The position numbers and the translations under genes are program-made. A stretch of DNA of 64,000 nt, from the NCBI RefSeq assembly GCF_018860625.1, contig NZ_JAHKQB010000014.1:248001-312000 (forward strand), written 5' to 3'. Origin of the DNA: Paracoccus sp. C2R09. GTDB lineage: Bacteria; Pseudomonadota; Alphaproteobacteria; Rhodobacterales; Rhodobacteraceae. Below, piece after piece: positions 16,646 to 26,248 of this stretch; the first letter of the stretch is position 1, and each line of letters opens with the position of its first letter. The notes under the pieces are model-generated. The model searched no databases. It had not been told where the DNA came from and worked only from the letters and a program-made list of their open reading frames with translations.

Positions 16646-17704
16646 ATGAAGCGCGTGAAACTGGGCGGCAGCGATATCGAGGTCAGCGAGATCTGCCTTG
16701 GCACGATGACCTTCGGCAACCAGACCCCCGAAGAAGAGGCCCACCGCCAGATGGACATGGCGCTGGATGCGGGCATGACCTTCTTCGACGTGGCCGAGAT
16801 GTATCCCGTGAACCCCGTCCGCCGAGAGACGATGGGGGTGTCCGAACAGATCATCGGCAACTGGCTGACGAAGACCGGCAATCGCGCCCGGGTCGAGATC
16901 GCGACCAAGATCACCGGCCCCAGCCAGATGATCCGCGACGGCAGGCCCTATGACGGGGCCACGGTTTGCGAATGCATCGACGCCTCGCTTTCGCGGCTGC
17001 AGACGGACCGCATCGACCTCTATCAGTTGCATTGGCCGGTACGCGGATCCTGGGCGTTCCGCCAGAACTGGCGCTATGATCCTTCGGCGCAGGACAAGAC
17101 GCAGACCCTGGATCACATGGCCGACGTGCTGGACGCGCTGCAGGGTGCCGTCCGGGCCGGCAAGCTGCGCGGCATCGGCCTGTCGAACGAGACCGCCTGG
17201 GGGGTCGCCCGCTGGTCGGATGTCGCCGACCGCATCGGCGCCCCGCGCATGGCCTCGATCCAGAACGAGTATTCGCCGCTTTATCGCCTGTTCGACACGG
17301 ACCTGGCAGAGGCCGTGGTGAACGAGGATCTGACGCTGCTGTCCTATTCCACGCTGGCGGCCGGCCTGCTGACCGCGAAATACGCGGGCGGGGCGATGCC
17401 CGAGGGCAGCCGGGCCGCGGTGGACAAGGCCAATGGCGGTCAGGGCAATCTGGGCGGGCGCAAGACGGCGGCCGGCCTTGCGGCGGCGCAGGATTACGCA
17501 GATCTGGCGGCGGAACACGGCTGGGACCCGATCCACATGGCGACCGCGTGGCAGCTGACGCGCCCCTTCAAGGTCGTGCCGATCATCGGGGCCACCACGG
17601 TGCCGCAGCTGTCGCATACGATCGACGGTCTGGGCCGCGAACTGCCCGAGGATCTGACGCGCGGCATCGACCGTCTGCACCGCGCCCATCCGATGCCCTA
17701 TTGA
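16646..17704 (+). CDS. Aldo/keto reductase, Tas-like
   Basis: 352-residue NADPH-dependent oxidoreductase with a TIM barrel. The catalytic tetrad is visible: Asp and Tyr in DVAEMYPVNP near residue 50, Lys in ATKITGP near residue 89 and His in QLHWPVR near residue 125. The GTMTFG and DVAEMYPV stretches and overall length are very close to E. coli Tas. The physiological substrate of this group is uncertain. The ATG at 16646 is preferred over one at 16613, matching the family start. Confidence 0.92.
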   Translation: MKRVKLGGSDIEVSEICLGTMTFGNQTPEEEAHRQMDMALDAGMTFFDVAEMYPVNPVRRETMGVSEQIIGNWLTKTGNRARVEIATKITGPSQMIRDGRPYDGATVCECIDASLSRLQTDRIDLYQLHWPVRGSWAFRQNWRYDPSAQDKTQTLDHMADVLDALQGAVRAGKLRGIGLSNETAWGVARWSDVADRIGAPRMASIQNEYSPLYRLFDTDLAEAVVNEDLTLLSYSTLAAGLLTAKYAGGAMPEGSRAAVDKANGGQGNLGGRKTAAGLAAAQDYADLAAEHGWDPIHMATAWQLTRPFKVVPIIGATTVPQLSHTIDGLGRELPEDLTRGIDRLHRAHPMPY

Positions 17705-17767
17705 TACCCGGCGGCCTGCATCTATCTTGGGTGCAAGCCAGTTGATTGCACAAGATGGGGGCCATGC

Positions 17768-18685
17768 ATGGCAAGCGATCCATATGCGGCGCTTGGTCTG
17801 TCGCGCGGTGCCGGCACCAGCGACATCAAGAGCGCCTATCGACGTATCGTCAAGAACGACCATCCGGACGTGAACCCGGACCCGGATGCGACCGCGCGGT
17901 TCAAGGCCGCGACGGCGGCCTATGACCTGCTCAAGGACGAGGACCGCCGCCGCCGCTTCGACGCCGGAGAGATCGACGCGGACGGAAACGAGAAGATGGC
18001 GGGTTGGGGCCGGGGCGGCGGCAACCCCTTCGGGCAGGGGCCGTCGCATGGCGATCCGGACCTGTCGGACATCTTCTCGGACCTGTTCGGGCAGGCGCAG
18101 GCCCAGCAGGGCCGGCGCGGCGCCGGTTTCGGCGGGTTCGGAGGATTCGGCGGCTTCGGCGCGGGGACCCGGAGCGACCGGCGCGGCGACGATCTGCGGA
18201 TGGGGCTGCGGGTCGATTTCCTGACCGCCGCCAAGGGCGGACGCAAGCGCATCACGCTGCCCGATGGAAGCACGCTCGAGGTGTCGATCCCCAAGGGCGT
18301 GCGCGACGGGCAGTCCATCCGCCTGCGCGGCAAGGGCGAGGCGGGGATGGGGCGCGGTCCGGCGGGCGATCTGTATCTGGAGGTCGCGGTCGATCCGCAT
18401 CCGCAGTTCCGCCGCGAGGGCGACGACATTCATGTCGTCCTGCCCATCACCATCGACGAGGCCGTGCTGGGTGCCAAGGTCGCGGCGCCCACCATCGACG
18501 GGCCGGTCAAGCTGTCGATCCCGGCGGGCGCGACCTCGGGGCAGAAGATGCGGCTGCGCGGGCGGGGCATCGCCGGCGGCGATCAGCATGTGGAGCTGCG
18601 CGTGGCAATGCCCGAACCCGATGCCGAACTTGCAGCCTTCCTGACGGAATGGCGCAAGACCCACGGCTACGACCCGCGGGGCTGA
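17768..18685 (+). CDS. DnaJ-class co-chaperone, CbpA-like
   Basis: 305 residues. J-domain at residues 4-68 with the HPD motif in KNDHPDVNP, which stimulates Hsp70 ATPase. A glycine/phenylalanine-rich linker follows (GFGGFGGFGGFG near residue 122), then two beta-barrel client-binding domains. There is no CxxCxGxG zinc-finger region, so this is a type II J-protein like CbpA rather than DnaJ proper. It overlaps the DUF1289 gene tail-to-tail by 19 bases. Confidence 0.93.
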   Translation: MASDPYAALGLSRGAGTSDIKSAYRRIVKNDHPDVNPDPDATARFKAATAAYDLLKDEDRRRRFDAGEIDADGNEKMAGWGRGGGNPFGQGPSHGDPDLSDIFSDLFGQAQAQQGRRGAGFGGFGGFGGFGAGTRSDRRGDDLRMGLRVDFLTAAKGGRKRITLPDGSTLEVSIPKGVRDGQSIRLRGKGEAGMGRGPAGDLYLEVAVDPHPQFRREGDDIHVVLPITIDEAVLGAKVAAPTIDGPVKLSIPAGATSGQKMRLRGRGIAGGDQHVELRVAMPEPDAELAAFLTEWRKTHGYDPRG

Positions 18686-18858
18686 TCCCTTCGCCGCGCG
18701 GGCAGATCGTCCATCACCGCGCGGCGTTCCCTGTCGGACATGCCTGCCCAGGACGCGATCTCGGACAGGGTCCGCAGGCACCCTTCGCAAAGTTGCCTGT
18801 CCGGATCGATCCGGCAGGTCCCGATGCAGGGACTGACCACGCGGGAGCTTGTCGTCAT
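18667..18858 (-). CDS. DUF1289 protein (small Cys-rich)
   Basis: 63 residues. The pattern [11 protein letters not shown], then [23 protein letters not shown] is that of DUF1289: four cysteines in CxxxC and CxxC spacing, probably binding a metal. Function is not known. Its start overlaps the ruvX stop by four bases (ATGA), so it is the third gene of ccmI-ruvX-DUF1289. Confidence 0.9.
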   Translation of the reverse strand: MTTSSRVVSPCIGTCRIDPDRQLCEGCLRTLSEIASWAGMSDRERRAVMDDLPARRRDQPRGS

Positions 18859-19325
18859 CCGCGCAGGTGGCGCAGCCGGTCCAGCGCGCCCTGCAGGATA
18901 TAGCCCGCGGCGACCTGGTCGATCACTTCGGCCCGCTTCCTGCGCGAGGTGTCGGCTTCCAGAAGGGCGCGTTCGGCGGCGACGGTCGACAGGCGCTCGT
19001 CCCAGAACCCGATGGGCAGTTCGGTCAGGCGCGACAGGTTGCGCGCGAAGGCGCGGGTCGATTGACAGCGCGGACCTTCGGACCCGTCCATGTTGCGCGG
19101 CAGGCCCAGGATCAGGCCCTTGAGGTCGCGATCTGCCGCGATGTCCAGAAGCGCCTGCGCGTCCAGTCCGAATTTCTTGCGCCGGACGACGGTGATGGGC
19201 GTCGCGACCGAGCGCAGCCCGTCGCTGACCGCGACCCCGATGGTCTTGGTGCCCAGATCCAGCCCCGCAAGCGCGCCGACGGGGGGCAGGGCCGCCATGA
19301 ATTCGGTGATGTCGTCATGGACCAT
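18855..19325 (-). CDS. ruvX: Putative pre-16S rRNA nuclease / Holliday junction resolvase RuvX
   Basis: 156 residues, RNase H-like fold. [13 protein letters not shown] near residue 21 has the first catalytic aspartate, LGLPRNMDG follows in the middle and [14 protein letters not shown] gives the conserved Glu region; a last acidic residue is in VIDQVAA. The family (YqgF) processes the 16S rRNA 5' end and has also been described as a resolvase. It overlaps ccmI by 11 bases. Confidence 0.95.
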   Translation of the reverse strand: MVHDDITEFMAALPPVGALAGLDLGTKTIGVAVSDGLRSVATPITVVRRKKFGLDAQALLDIAADRDLKGLILGLPRNMDGSEGPRCQSTRAFARNLSRLTELPIGFWDERLSTVAAERALLEADTSRRKRAEVIDQVAAGYILQGALDRLRHLRG

Positions 19326-20550
19326 TCGGGGTCTCTTTCATGTCGGGGGCCGGTGCGGGGGCATTCAGGCCCGCGCGTTCGGCCGCGGCGTTGATGCTGT
19401 CCAGCGCCGAGGCGCTGTCGCTGAAGATCTCGCGCGCCTCGGACAGGATGGCCCTGGCGTCGTCGTCGCGGCCCTGGACCGCAAGCGCGCCGATCAGGCG
19501 GGCCCATTCGGCAGGGCTGCCTCCTTCCGCGGCAAGGCGCGCGCGCAGGCCTTCGACCATGCCGTCGATCATCTGCGCGCGCTGGTCCTCGTCCAGGTCG
19601 GCGGCTGCCGCGATGTCGTCGGCGGACGGGCCGGGCAGGGCGGGCAATTCGTAATCGGGCTGCCCCGCCAGCCAGGCAAGCTCGGGCAGGGTGGCGCGGA
19701 GGAAATCGTTCCAGGGCGCATCGTCAGGCCCGGCTTCCAGCAGATCGCGCCAGATGGGGAAGGCCCGGTCGGGACGTCCGTTCTGCACCATCAGCACGCC
19801 CTGCAGGTAACGGGCCTGCGGCTGGCGTGGATCGGCGGCCAGGGTGCGGGCCAGCACGGTCTCGGCCTCGGGGGTGACGATGCCGCCGGCCGCATCGACC
19901 ATGACCGTGGCCAGCTGCGCCAGATTGCCCGCCGTCGGGCGCAGCGCGACCAGACGTTCCTGGGCCGCGCGGGCGGCGGGCAGGTTGCCCAGATTGGCCT
20001 CGCTCTCGGCCAGCAGGGTCAGGCCCTGCGGATCCTCGGGGCGTTCGGCCACGCGTTCGCGCAGTTGCGCCACCAGGTTCAGATAATCGTCGTCGGCCTC
20101 GACCCGCGGGGCGGGGGTCAGCCCTTCGGCCTGCGCCTGCGAGGGGCGGTCGCGATAGACCTGTTCCGCGGCATCGAAGCGCGCCTGAAGCGGCAGGTCG
20201 GGCGCCCCCGGCACCCCCTGCCGCAGATAGAGCATGACGCCCACCGCCAGCAGCAGGACGATCGCGCCCCCCGCGAAGACCCTGCCCGCCGCGCCCGAAT
20301 GCGACCGGCCCGCCGAGGCGCGGCGATCCGCGTCCAGCACCTTGCGACCGATCTCTCGGCGCAGGCGTTCGGCATCCTCGGCGTTCAGGATGCCGCGATC
20401 CAGGTCGCGATCCACCTCGGACAGCTGATCGCGATAGACGCGCAGGTCGTAGGCCGCCGCGGGTTCGGCCTGCGCAGGCGCGCGGCGCAGCGGCAGGATG
20501 ATGGCTGCCGCCGTCGCGACGATCATGGCTGTCCCGACGATCCAGAACAT
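19315..20550 (-). CDS. ccmI: Cytochrome c biogenesis protein CcmI
   Basis: 411 residues. Two transmembrane segments: residues 1-20 ([20 protein letters not shown]) and one near residue 93-113. Between them is a cytoplasmic loop with the CcmH-like heptad region [20 protein letters not shown]. The remainder is a periplasmic TPR-type domain that binds apocytochrome c and hands it to CcmFH. Other ccm genes are not in the window, so ccmI is detached from the core cluster. The ATG at 20550 is fixed by the first membrane helix. It is divergent from soxB. Confidence 0.92.
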   Translation of the reverse strand: MFWIVGTAMIVATAAAIILPLRRAPAQAEPAAAYDLRVYRDQLSEVDRDLDRGILNAEDAERLRREIGRKVLDADRRASAGRSHSGAAGRVFAGGAIVLLLAVGVMLYLRQGVPGAPDLPLQARFDAAEQVYRDRPSQAQAEGLTPAPRVEADDDYLNLVAQLRERVAERPEDPQGLTLLAESEANLGNLPAARAAQERLVALRPTAGNLAQLATVMVDAAGGIVTPEAETVLARTLAADPRQPQARYLQGVLMVQNGRPDRAFPIWRDLLEAGPDDAPWNDFLRATLPELAWLAGQPDYELPALPGPSADDIAAAADLDEDQRAQMIDGMVEGLRARLAAEGGSPAEWARLIGALAVQGRDDDARAILSEAREIFSDSASALDSINAAAERAGLNAPAPAPDMKETPNGP

Positions 20551-20723
20551 GGCGGTCCCCCAAGCTTTCGCCGCCCTGACTATCGCCAATCCCGCCGGAT
20601 CGAAAGCGTTGCCGTGACGCGTGCATGGGCGGGATGTCGCATTTTGCCGTGATCTGCCGTTCGGCGTCTTGCCGCAGGCTCGGGGCGCGGCCATGCTGCC
20701 CCGGAAACACCGATGAGGCCCCC

Positions 20724-21989
20724 ATGCCCGATACCGCCCGTTCCGGTCGCTATTCCGTCTTCGCCCTGGCCCGCGAGGCCATGCGCCAGCACAAGGGCTG
20801 GAACCGCGCCTGGGCCAGCCCCGAACCGCGCAAGCAGTACAAGGTGATCGTCGTGGGCGCGGGTGGACACGGGCTGGCGACGGCCTATTACCTGGGCAAG
20901 AATTTCGGCATCACCGACGTGGCGATCCTCGACAAGGGCTGGCTGGGGGGCGGGAACACGGGGCGCAACACGACGATCATCCGCTCGAACTATCTGCAGG
21001 ATCCGTCGGCTGCGATCTACGACAAGGCGCTGAAGCTCTACGAGGGCCTGTCGCAGGACCTGAACTACAACGTGATGTTCAGCCCGCGCGGGTTGATCAT
21101 GCTGGCCCAGACCGAACACGAGATCCGCGGCTACAAGCGCACCGTCTATGCCAACCACCTGCAGGGGGTGGCGACCGAATGGGTCGATCCGCAGCGTCTG
21201 AAGGAGCTGGTCCCGATCATCAATATCGACGGACCGCGATACCCGGTGCTGGGCGGTCTGTACCAGGCCCGCGGCGGCACGGCACGCCATGATGCGGTCG
21301 CATGGGGCTATGCCCGCGCCTGTTCCGACATGGGCATGCACATCATCCAGAACTGCGAGGTGACGGGCGTCGAGACCGAGGGCGGGCAGGTCCGCGCCGT
21401 GAACACCAGCAAGGGCCGCATCGGCTGCGAGAAGCTTGCGATGGTCGTTGCCGGCCATTCCAGCCACCTGGCCGAGATGGCGGGCTTCCGCCTGCCCATC
21501 GAAAGCGTCGCCCTGCAGGCGCTGGTCAGCGAACCGGTCAAGCCCTGCATGGATGTCGTCGTGATGGCCAACACCGTCCACGGATACCTGTCGCAATCCG
21601 ACAAGGGGGAAATGGTCATCGGCGGCGGCACCGACCATTTCAACAACTTCACCCAACGCGGCAGCTGGCAGCATGTCGAGGAAACCGTCCGCGCCCTGGT
21701 CGAGACCTTCCCGATGATCGGACGGCTGAAGATGCTGCGCCAATGGGGCGGGATCGTGGACATGACGGGCGACCGATCGCCCATCCTGTCCCGCACGCCC
21801 GTGGGCGGGATCTTCGTCAATTGCGGCTGGGGAACGGGGGGCTTCAAGGCGATCCCCGGATCGGGTTGGGCGATGGCCGAACTTGTGGCCAATGGCCGCC
21901 CCGGTCCGCTGGCCGCCGATTTCGGGCTGGACCGTTTCCGCGAGGGACGCTTCATCGACGAATCCGTCGCGGCGGGGGTGGCACATTGA
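20724..21989 (+). CDS. soxB: Sarcosine oxidase, beta subunit
   Basis: 421-residue flavoprotein subunit of the heterotetrameric enzyme that oxidises sarcosine to glycine, H2O2 and 5,10-methylene-tetrahydrofolate. The FAD-binding VIVVGAGGHGLATAYYLG begins near residue 38. The segment GGTARHDAVAWG holds His189, equivalent to the histidine that carries covalent FMN in characterised beta subunits. It is followed in the same direction by a small membrane protein and then soxD, soxA and soxG. The 173-base gap to the divergent ccmI should contain its promoter. Confidence 0.96.
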   Translation: MPDTARSGRYSVFALAREAMRQHKGWNRAWASPEPRKQYKVIVVGAGGHGLATAYYLGKNFGITDVAILDKGWLGGGNTGRNTTIIRSNYLQDPSAAIYDKALKLYEGLSQDLNYNVMFSPRGLIMLAQTEHEIRGYKRTVYANHLQGVATEWVDPQRLKELVPIINIDGPRYPVLGGLYQARGGTARHDAVAWGYARACSDMGMHIIQNCEVTGVETEGGQVRAVNTSKGRIGCEKLAMVVAGHSSHLAEMAGFRLPIESVALQALVSEPVKPCMDVVVMANTVHGYLSQSDKGEMVIGGGTDHFNNFTQRGSWQHVEETVRALVETFPMIGRLKMLRQWGGIVDMTGDRSPILSRTPVGGIFVNCGWGTGGFKAIPGSGWAMAELVANGRPGPLAADFGLDRFREGRFIDESVAAGVAH

Positions 21990-22080
21990 TCACGCCCAGG
22001 CCGCGCATCGCGCCGGAGGAAACCCATGCCGGGGTTTCGGCATTGGCTCTTCACAACTCCGGACGGAGAAAGGAAAGCCA

Positions 22081-22296
22081 ATGTCCGATCGTAACAACAA
22101 CGGTCTCTATTTCATCGTCGGCGGCCTCGTGGTCGTGGTCGCGCTGCTGTTCTTCTTCATGTCGGGCGGCGACGCGGACATGCCCGCGACCGGCGGCGGC
22201 GACAACACCGAAGTCAACGTGGATGCCGGCGGCTCTGAACCCGCAGCCACGCCCGACGTCTCGGTCGAGGCCGATTCGCCCGAACCGGCGAACTGA
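22081..22296 (+). CDS. Small single-span membrane protein inside the sarcosine oxidase operon
   Basis: 71 residues. MSDRNNNGLYF precedes one strong hydrophobic helix (IVGGLVVVVALLFFFM, residues 12-27), and the rest is an acidic Gly/Pro/Ala/Glu tail, probably periplasmic and disordered. Its ribosome site (ggagaaaggaaag) is good. It sits between soxB and soxD, where the enzyme itself needs no extra subunit. I do not recognise the family. A membrane anchor or an unrelated insertion are both possible. A terminator-like hairpin follows. Confidence 0.75.
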   Translation: MSDRNNNGLYFIVGGLVVVVALLFFFMSGGDADMPATGGGDNTEVNVDAGGSEPAATPDVSVEADSPEPAN

Positions 22297-22321
22297 TACC
22301 GCGCATCCGCGCGCAGTCCTG

Positions 22322-22358
22322 AACGGCACCGCCGGGGGTTTCCCGCGCGGTGCCGTTT
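22322..22358 (+). terminator. Terminator-like hairpin between the small membrane ORF and soxD
   Basis: Perfect 11-bp stem (AACGGCACCGC at 22322-22332, GCGGTGCCGTT at 22347-22357) with a 14-base loop that can itself pair GGG/CCC. Only TTT follows, so termination may be partial, giving different levels of soxB and soxDAG. Confidence 0.65.
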
Positions 22359-22392
22359 CGCGTTCCGATACCCTGTCTGCAAGGCCTGCCCC

Positions 22393-22731
22393 ATGCTGAT
22401 CCTGACCTGCCCGCATTGCGGCATCAAAGCCGAAGAAACCGAACTGCATAACGGGGGCGAGGCGCATCTGAAGCGCATGGGCCCCGGCAGCAGCGACGAG
22501 GCGTTCGAGGATTACATGTTCGCCCGCAAGAACCCGCGCGGCGTCCATCTGGAACGCTGGCGGCATGTCTTTGGCTGCAACAAGTGGTTCATCGCGGCCC
22601 GTTGCACGATGACGCTGCAGGTCTTCGGGACCTATCCGGCCCAGACCCCTGCGCCGCCCGACCATATCGTGCAGGCCATCCGTGCCGCACGCCCAGACTG
22701 GAACCCGACCGAAGAAGGCGTCTCCGAATGA
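22393..22731 (+). CDS. soxD: Sarcosine oxidase, delta subunit
   Basis: 112-residue zinc-binding subunit. It begins MLILTCPHCGIKAEETEL, with the CPHC pair; further ligands are His in RHVFGCNKWF and Cys in the following RCTMT. In solved heterotetramers this subunit binds one zinc and helps hold the alpha-beta interface. The stop overlaps the soxA start by four bases (ATGA). Confidence 0.95.
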   Translation: MLILTCPHCGIKAEETELHNGGEAHLKRMGPGSSDEAFEDYMFARKNPRGVHLERWRHVFGCNKWFIAARCTMTLQVFGTYPAQTPAPPDHIVQAIRAARPDWNPTEEGVSE

Positions 22732-25658
22732 CCCATGTGCCCCCCTTCCGGCTGCCGCGGGGCGGCCGCCTGATCGACCGTTCGGATCAGCTGGGCTTCC
22801 GCTTCGACGGACGCCACCTGCGCGGGCTGCGCGGGGACACGCTGGCCTCGGCGCTGATGGCCAATGGCCAGATGATGATGGGCCGTTCGTTCAAGTATCA
22901 CCGCCCGCGCGGCCCCGTCGCTTCGGGGGCCGAGGAGCCGAACGCGCTTCTGGGCCTGGGGCAGGGCGGACGGTTCGAGCCGAACCAGCGCGCGACCACC
23001 ACCGCGCTGGTGGCCGGCATGGTGACGCGCAGCCAGAACTGCTGGCCGTCGCTGGATGCCGATATCGGGGCGGTGAACGGATGGCTTGCGCCGTTCCTTC
23101 CGGCGGGCTTCTACTACAAGACCTTCATCCATCCGCGCCCTTTCTGGAAGCATGTCTTCGAACCCGTGATCCGTCGCAGCGCGGGGCTGGGCCGGGCACC
23201 GACCGACCCGGATCCCGACCGCTACGAGCAGGCCTACGGCTTTGCCGATGTCGTGGTCGTCGGCGGCGGCATCGCGGGCCTTCGGGCGGCGCGCGACGCG
23301 GCGGCGGATGGCGGCACGGTCACCGTGCTGGAACAGTCGCCCCATTGGGGCGGGCGCACGCCCGTCGATCATGCGGGCGGACAGGCGGCCATCGACGCGC
23401 TGCTGAGCGAACTGCGCGCCATGCCGCATGTCACCCTGCGCCGGAACTGCATGGCGACGGGGCTCTATGATCACGGTTACCTTATCGCGCGCGAGGCGCT
23501 GGCCGATCACGATCCGAACCAGGGCATCCCGCGTCAGCGCCTGTGGCGGATCCGGGCGGGACGCGTGATCACCGCGACCGGGGCGCTGGAGCGTCCGCTG
23601 TCATTCGCTTGCAACGACGTGCCGGGCGTGATGCTGGCTTCGGCCATGCGCGACTTCATCGACCTGCACGGTGTCACGCCGGGGCAGCGCATCGTGGTGG
23701 CGACGAATAACGACGATGCCTATCGCACGGCGCTGATCGCGGCCGATGCCGGGCTGGACGTGGCTGCCATCGTCGATGCCCGCCCGCAGGCGACGGGCGA
23801 TCTGCCGCGGGCCGTCCGCGACCGCGGGATCGAGGTGCTGACCGGCAGCGCGATCGCCAAGGTGAAGGGCCGCCGCCATGTCGAGGCCATAGCCGTCTGC
23901 GACCAGAACGGCGGGGGCGCGATCACCCGCACCGTCGAGTGCGACGCGGTGGCGATGTCGGGCGGCTGGTCGCCGGTCGTCCATCTCTACAGCCATTGCG
24001 GGGGCAAGCTGACCTGGGACGAGGGGCAGGCCCTGTTCCGCCCCGATCCCGACCGCCCGCCCCTGGGTGCGGACGGGCAGGGGATCGCGCAGGCCGTAGG
24101 CGCGGCGAATGGCGATCTGCGTTGCGCGGGCGATCTGGAACGGGCCGAGGGTGCGACCATGCCGGTCTGGGTCATGCCCGCCCGTGCGCCCCACAAGCTG
24201 CGTGCCAAGATGTGGCTGGATTTCCAGAACGACGTGAAGGTCACCGATGTCGAACTGGCCGCGCGCGAAGGCTATGCATCGGTCGAACATACCAAGCGCT
24301 ATACCACGCTGGGGATGGCCACCGATCAGGGCAAGCTGAGCAACATCAACGGGCTGGCCGTCCTGTCGGGCGCGCTGGACCAGCCGATCCCGGCCACGGG
24401 GACCACGACCTTCCGCCCGCCCTATACGCCGCTGACCCTGGCGACCATCGCCGCCGATGCGCGGGGCGAGGCGTTCCAGCCCCTGCGCAAGACGCCCATG
24501 CATGGCTGGCACGAGGCACATGGCGCATCCTGGGACCCGGTCGGCCACTGGCGCAGGCCCTATGCCTATCTGCAGGGGGCCGAGGACCGCGAGGCCGCCG
24601 TCGCCCGCGAGATCCTGGCCGTGCGCAAGGGCGTGGGCACGCTGGATGCCTCGACCCTGGGCAAGATCGTCGTGAAGGGGCCGGATGCGGGCCGCTTCAT
24701 GGACATGATGTACACGAACATGATGTCCACGCTGAAGGTCGGGCGCTGCCGCTACGGGCTGATGTGCAGCGAAAACGGCTTCTTGATGGATGACGGCGTC
24801 GTCGCGCGCCTGTCGGACGATACCTGGCTGTGCCACACCACCACCGGCGGCGCCGATCGGATCCATGCGCATATGGAGGATTGGCTGCAATGCGAATGGT
24901 GGGACTGGAAGGTCTTCACCGCCAACCTGACCGAGCAATATGCCCAGATCGCCGTGGCCGGCCCGCAGGCGCGCACGCTGCTGGAGCGTCTGAACGGCAG
25001 CATCGATCTGTCGGCGGATGCGCTGCCCTTCATGGCCTGGGCCGAGGGCGACCTTGCGGGCATCCCCGCGCGGATCTTCCGCATCAGCTTCTCGGGCGAG
25101 CTGAGCTTCGAGATCGCGGTGCCTGCCTCGCGCGGGTTGGAGCTGTGGGAGAAGCTGCATGACGCGGGCCGCGATCTGGGGATCGCCCCCTACGGCACCG
25201 AGGCGATGCACGTGATGCGCGCCGAAAAGGGCTTCATCATGATCGGTGACGAAACCGACGGCACGATCATCCCGCAGGATCTGGGCCTCGACTGGGCGAT
25301 ATCCAAGAAGAAGGCCGACTATATCGGCAAGCGTGCGCAGCGGCGCCTGCACATGGTGGATGGCGGCCGCTGGAAGCTGGTGGGACTGGAGAGCGTGGAC
25401 GGCCGCGTCCTGCCAGACGGGGCCTATGCCGCGACCGACAAGGTCAACGGCAACGGCCAGCGCGTGACCGAGGGTCGCGTGACCTCAAGCTATCACTCGC
25501 CCACATTGGATCGCCCCATCGCGATGGGGCTGGTGCGCCACGGGCCGTCCAGGATGGGGCAGGTGCTGGACTTTCCGATGCCCTCGGGCGGGTCGATGAA
25601 GGCGCGCATCGTCGATCCGGTATTCTACGACAAGGAAGGGAGCCGCCTGAATGGCTGA
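22728..25658 (+). CDS. soxA: Sarcosine oxidase, alpha subunit
   Basis: 976 residues, full length for the family. N-terminal domain with RGDTLASALMANG; an NAD-binding fold with VVVVGGGIAGLRAARDAA near residue 175; and a C-terminal GcvT-type folate domain from about residue 590 (SFSGELSFEIAVP) that passes the iminium carbon to tetrahydrofolate. Known enzymes keep a tightly bound NAD+ in this subunit. Coupled to soxD upstream and overlapping soxG by eight bases downstream. Product formaldehyde equivalents enter the folate pool. Confidence 0.97.
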   Translation: MTHVPPFRLPRGGRLIDRSDQLGFRFDGRHLRGLRGDTLASALMANGQMMMGRSFKYHRPRGPVASGAEEPNALLGLGQGGRFEPNQRATTTALVAGMVTRSQNCWPSLDADIGAVNGWLAPFLPAGFYYKTFIHPRPFWKHVFEPVIRRSAGLGRAPTDPDPDRYEQAYGFADVVVVGGGIAGLRAARDAAADGGTVTVLEQSPHWGGRTPVDHAGGQAAIDALLSELRAMPHVTLRRNCMATGLYDHGYLIAREALADHDPNQGIPRQRLWRIRAGRVITATGALERPLSFACNDVPGVMLASAMRDFIDLHGVTPGQRIVVATNNDDAYRTALIAADAGLDVAAIVDARPQATGDLPRAVRDRGIEVLTGSAIAKVKGRRHVEAIAVCDQNGGGAITRTVECDAVAMSGGWSPVVHLYSHCGGKLTWDEGQALFRPDPDRPPLGADGQGIAQAVGAANGDLRCAGDLERAEGATMPVWVMPARAPHKLRAKMWLDFQNDVKVTDVELAAREGYASVEHTKRYTTLGMATDQGKLSNINGLAVLSGALDQPIPATGTTTFRPPYTPLTLATIAADARGEAFQPLRKTPMHGWHEAHGASWDPVGHWRRPYAYLQGAEDREAAVAREILAVRKGVGTLDASTLGKIVVKGPDAGRFMDMMYTNMMSTLKVGRCRYGLMCSENGFLMDDGVVARLSDDTWLCHTTTGGADRIHAHMEDWLQCEWWDWKVFTANLTEQYAQIAVAGPQARTLLERLNGSIDLSADALPFMAWAEGDLAGIPARIFRISFSGELSFEIAVPASRGLELWEKLHDAGRDLGIAPYGTEAMHVMRAEKGFIMIGDETDGTIIPQDLGLDWAISKKKADYIGKRAQRRLHMVDGGRWKLVGLESVDGRVLPDGAYAATDKVNGNGQRVTEGRVTSSYHSPTLDRPIAMGLVRHGPSRMGQVLDFPMPSGGSMKARIVDPVFYDKEGSRLNG

Positions 25659-26157
25659 GCAGCTTGCCCGCATCACCGAGGTGCACGACCTGGGAATGAT
25701 CGCCCTTCGCGGCGATCTGGACGCCATCGCCGCGGCGCTGGGCATGGCCGCGCCCGACCGGACCAGCATCGCGACCGAGGGGGACCGCATGCTCGGCTGG
25801 ATGTCCCCCGACGAGGCGCTGCTGATCCTGCCCGCCGCCAGCCGCGCCGCGGACCTGTCCCGGTTGACCGAGGCGCTGGCCGACCGCCATGCCCTGGTCG
25901 CGGATGTTTCTGACGCCCGCGCGGTCTTCGACGTGATCGGGCCCCATGCCGATGACGTGATCGCCAAGCTGGCCCCCATCGATGCGGGCACGATGCCTGC
26001 GGGCCATCTGCGCCGGACCCGTCTGGCGCAGGTCGCCGCCGCGATCTGGCGCATCGAGGGCGGGTTCCGGGTGATCGGGTTCCGTTCGGTGGCCGATTAC
26101 ATGCGGCTGGTCCTGGCCAATGCGGCGATCCCCGGCAGCGGGCTCGGGCCGCGCTGA
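25651..26157 (+). CDS. soxG: Sarcosine oxidase, gamma subunit
   Basis: 168 residues, the least conserved of the four subunits. GcvT-like alpha/beta fold with VFDVIGPHADDVIAKLAPID near the middle and the typical ending FRSVADYMRLVLANA. It begins eight bases inside the soxA end and completes the B-D-A-G set. Confidence 0.92.
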   Translation: MAEQLARITEVHDLGMIALRGDLDAIAAALGMAAPDRTSIATEGDRMLGWMSPDEALLILPAASRAADLSRLTEALADRHALVADVSDARAVFDVIGPHADDVIAKLAPIDAGTMPAGHLRRTRLAQVAAAIWRIEGGFRVIGFRSVADYMRLVLANAAIPGSGLGPR

Positions 26158-26248
26158 CCCGGGAACCCCGACCGAGGGCCTTGCGTTGACCGCCCGAATC
26201 CGTGACTGTGCCACCGGAACGGTCCAACCTACTCAGAAAGGACAAGAA

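Noticed and set aside
16595-18790. 731-residue open frame antisense to the aldo/keto reductase and DnaJ genes
   Set aside because: Both sense genes have complete catalytic or HPD motifs; the antisense product has none.
20724-26157. Confusion of soxB/A/D names with thiosulfate-oxidation sox genes
   Set aside because: Motifs are those of sarcosine oxidase (flavin His site, GcvT folate domain, CPHC delta subunit), not SoxAX/YZ/B/CD.
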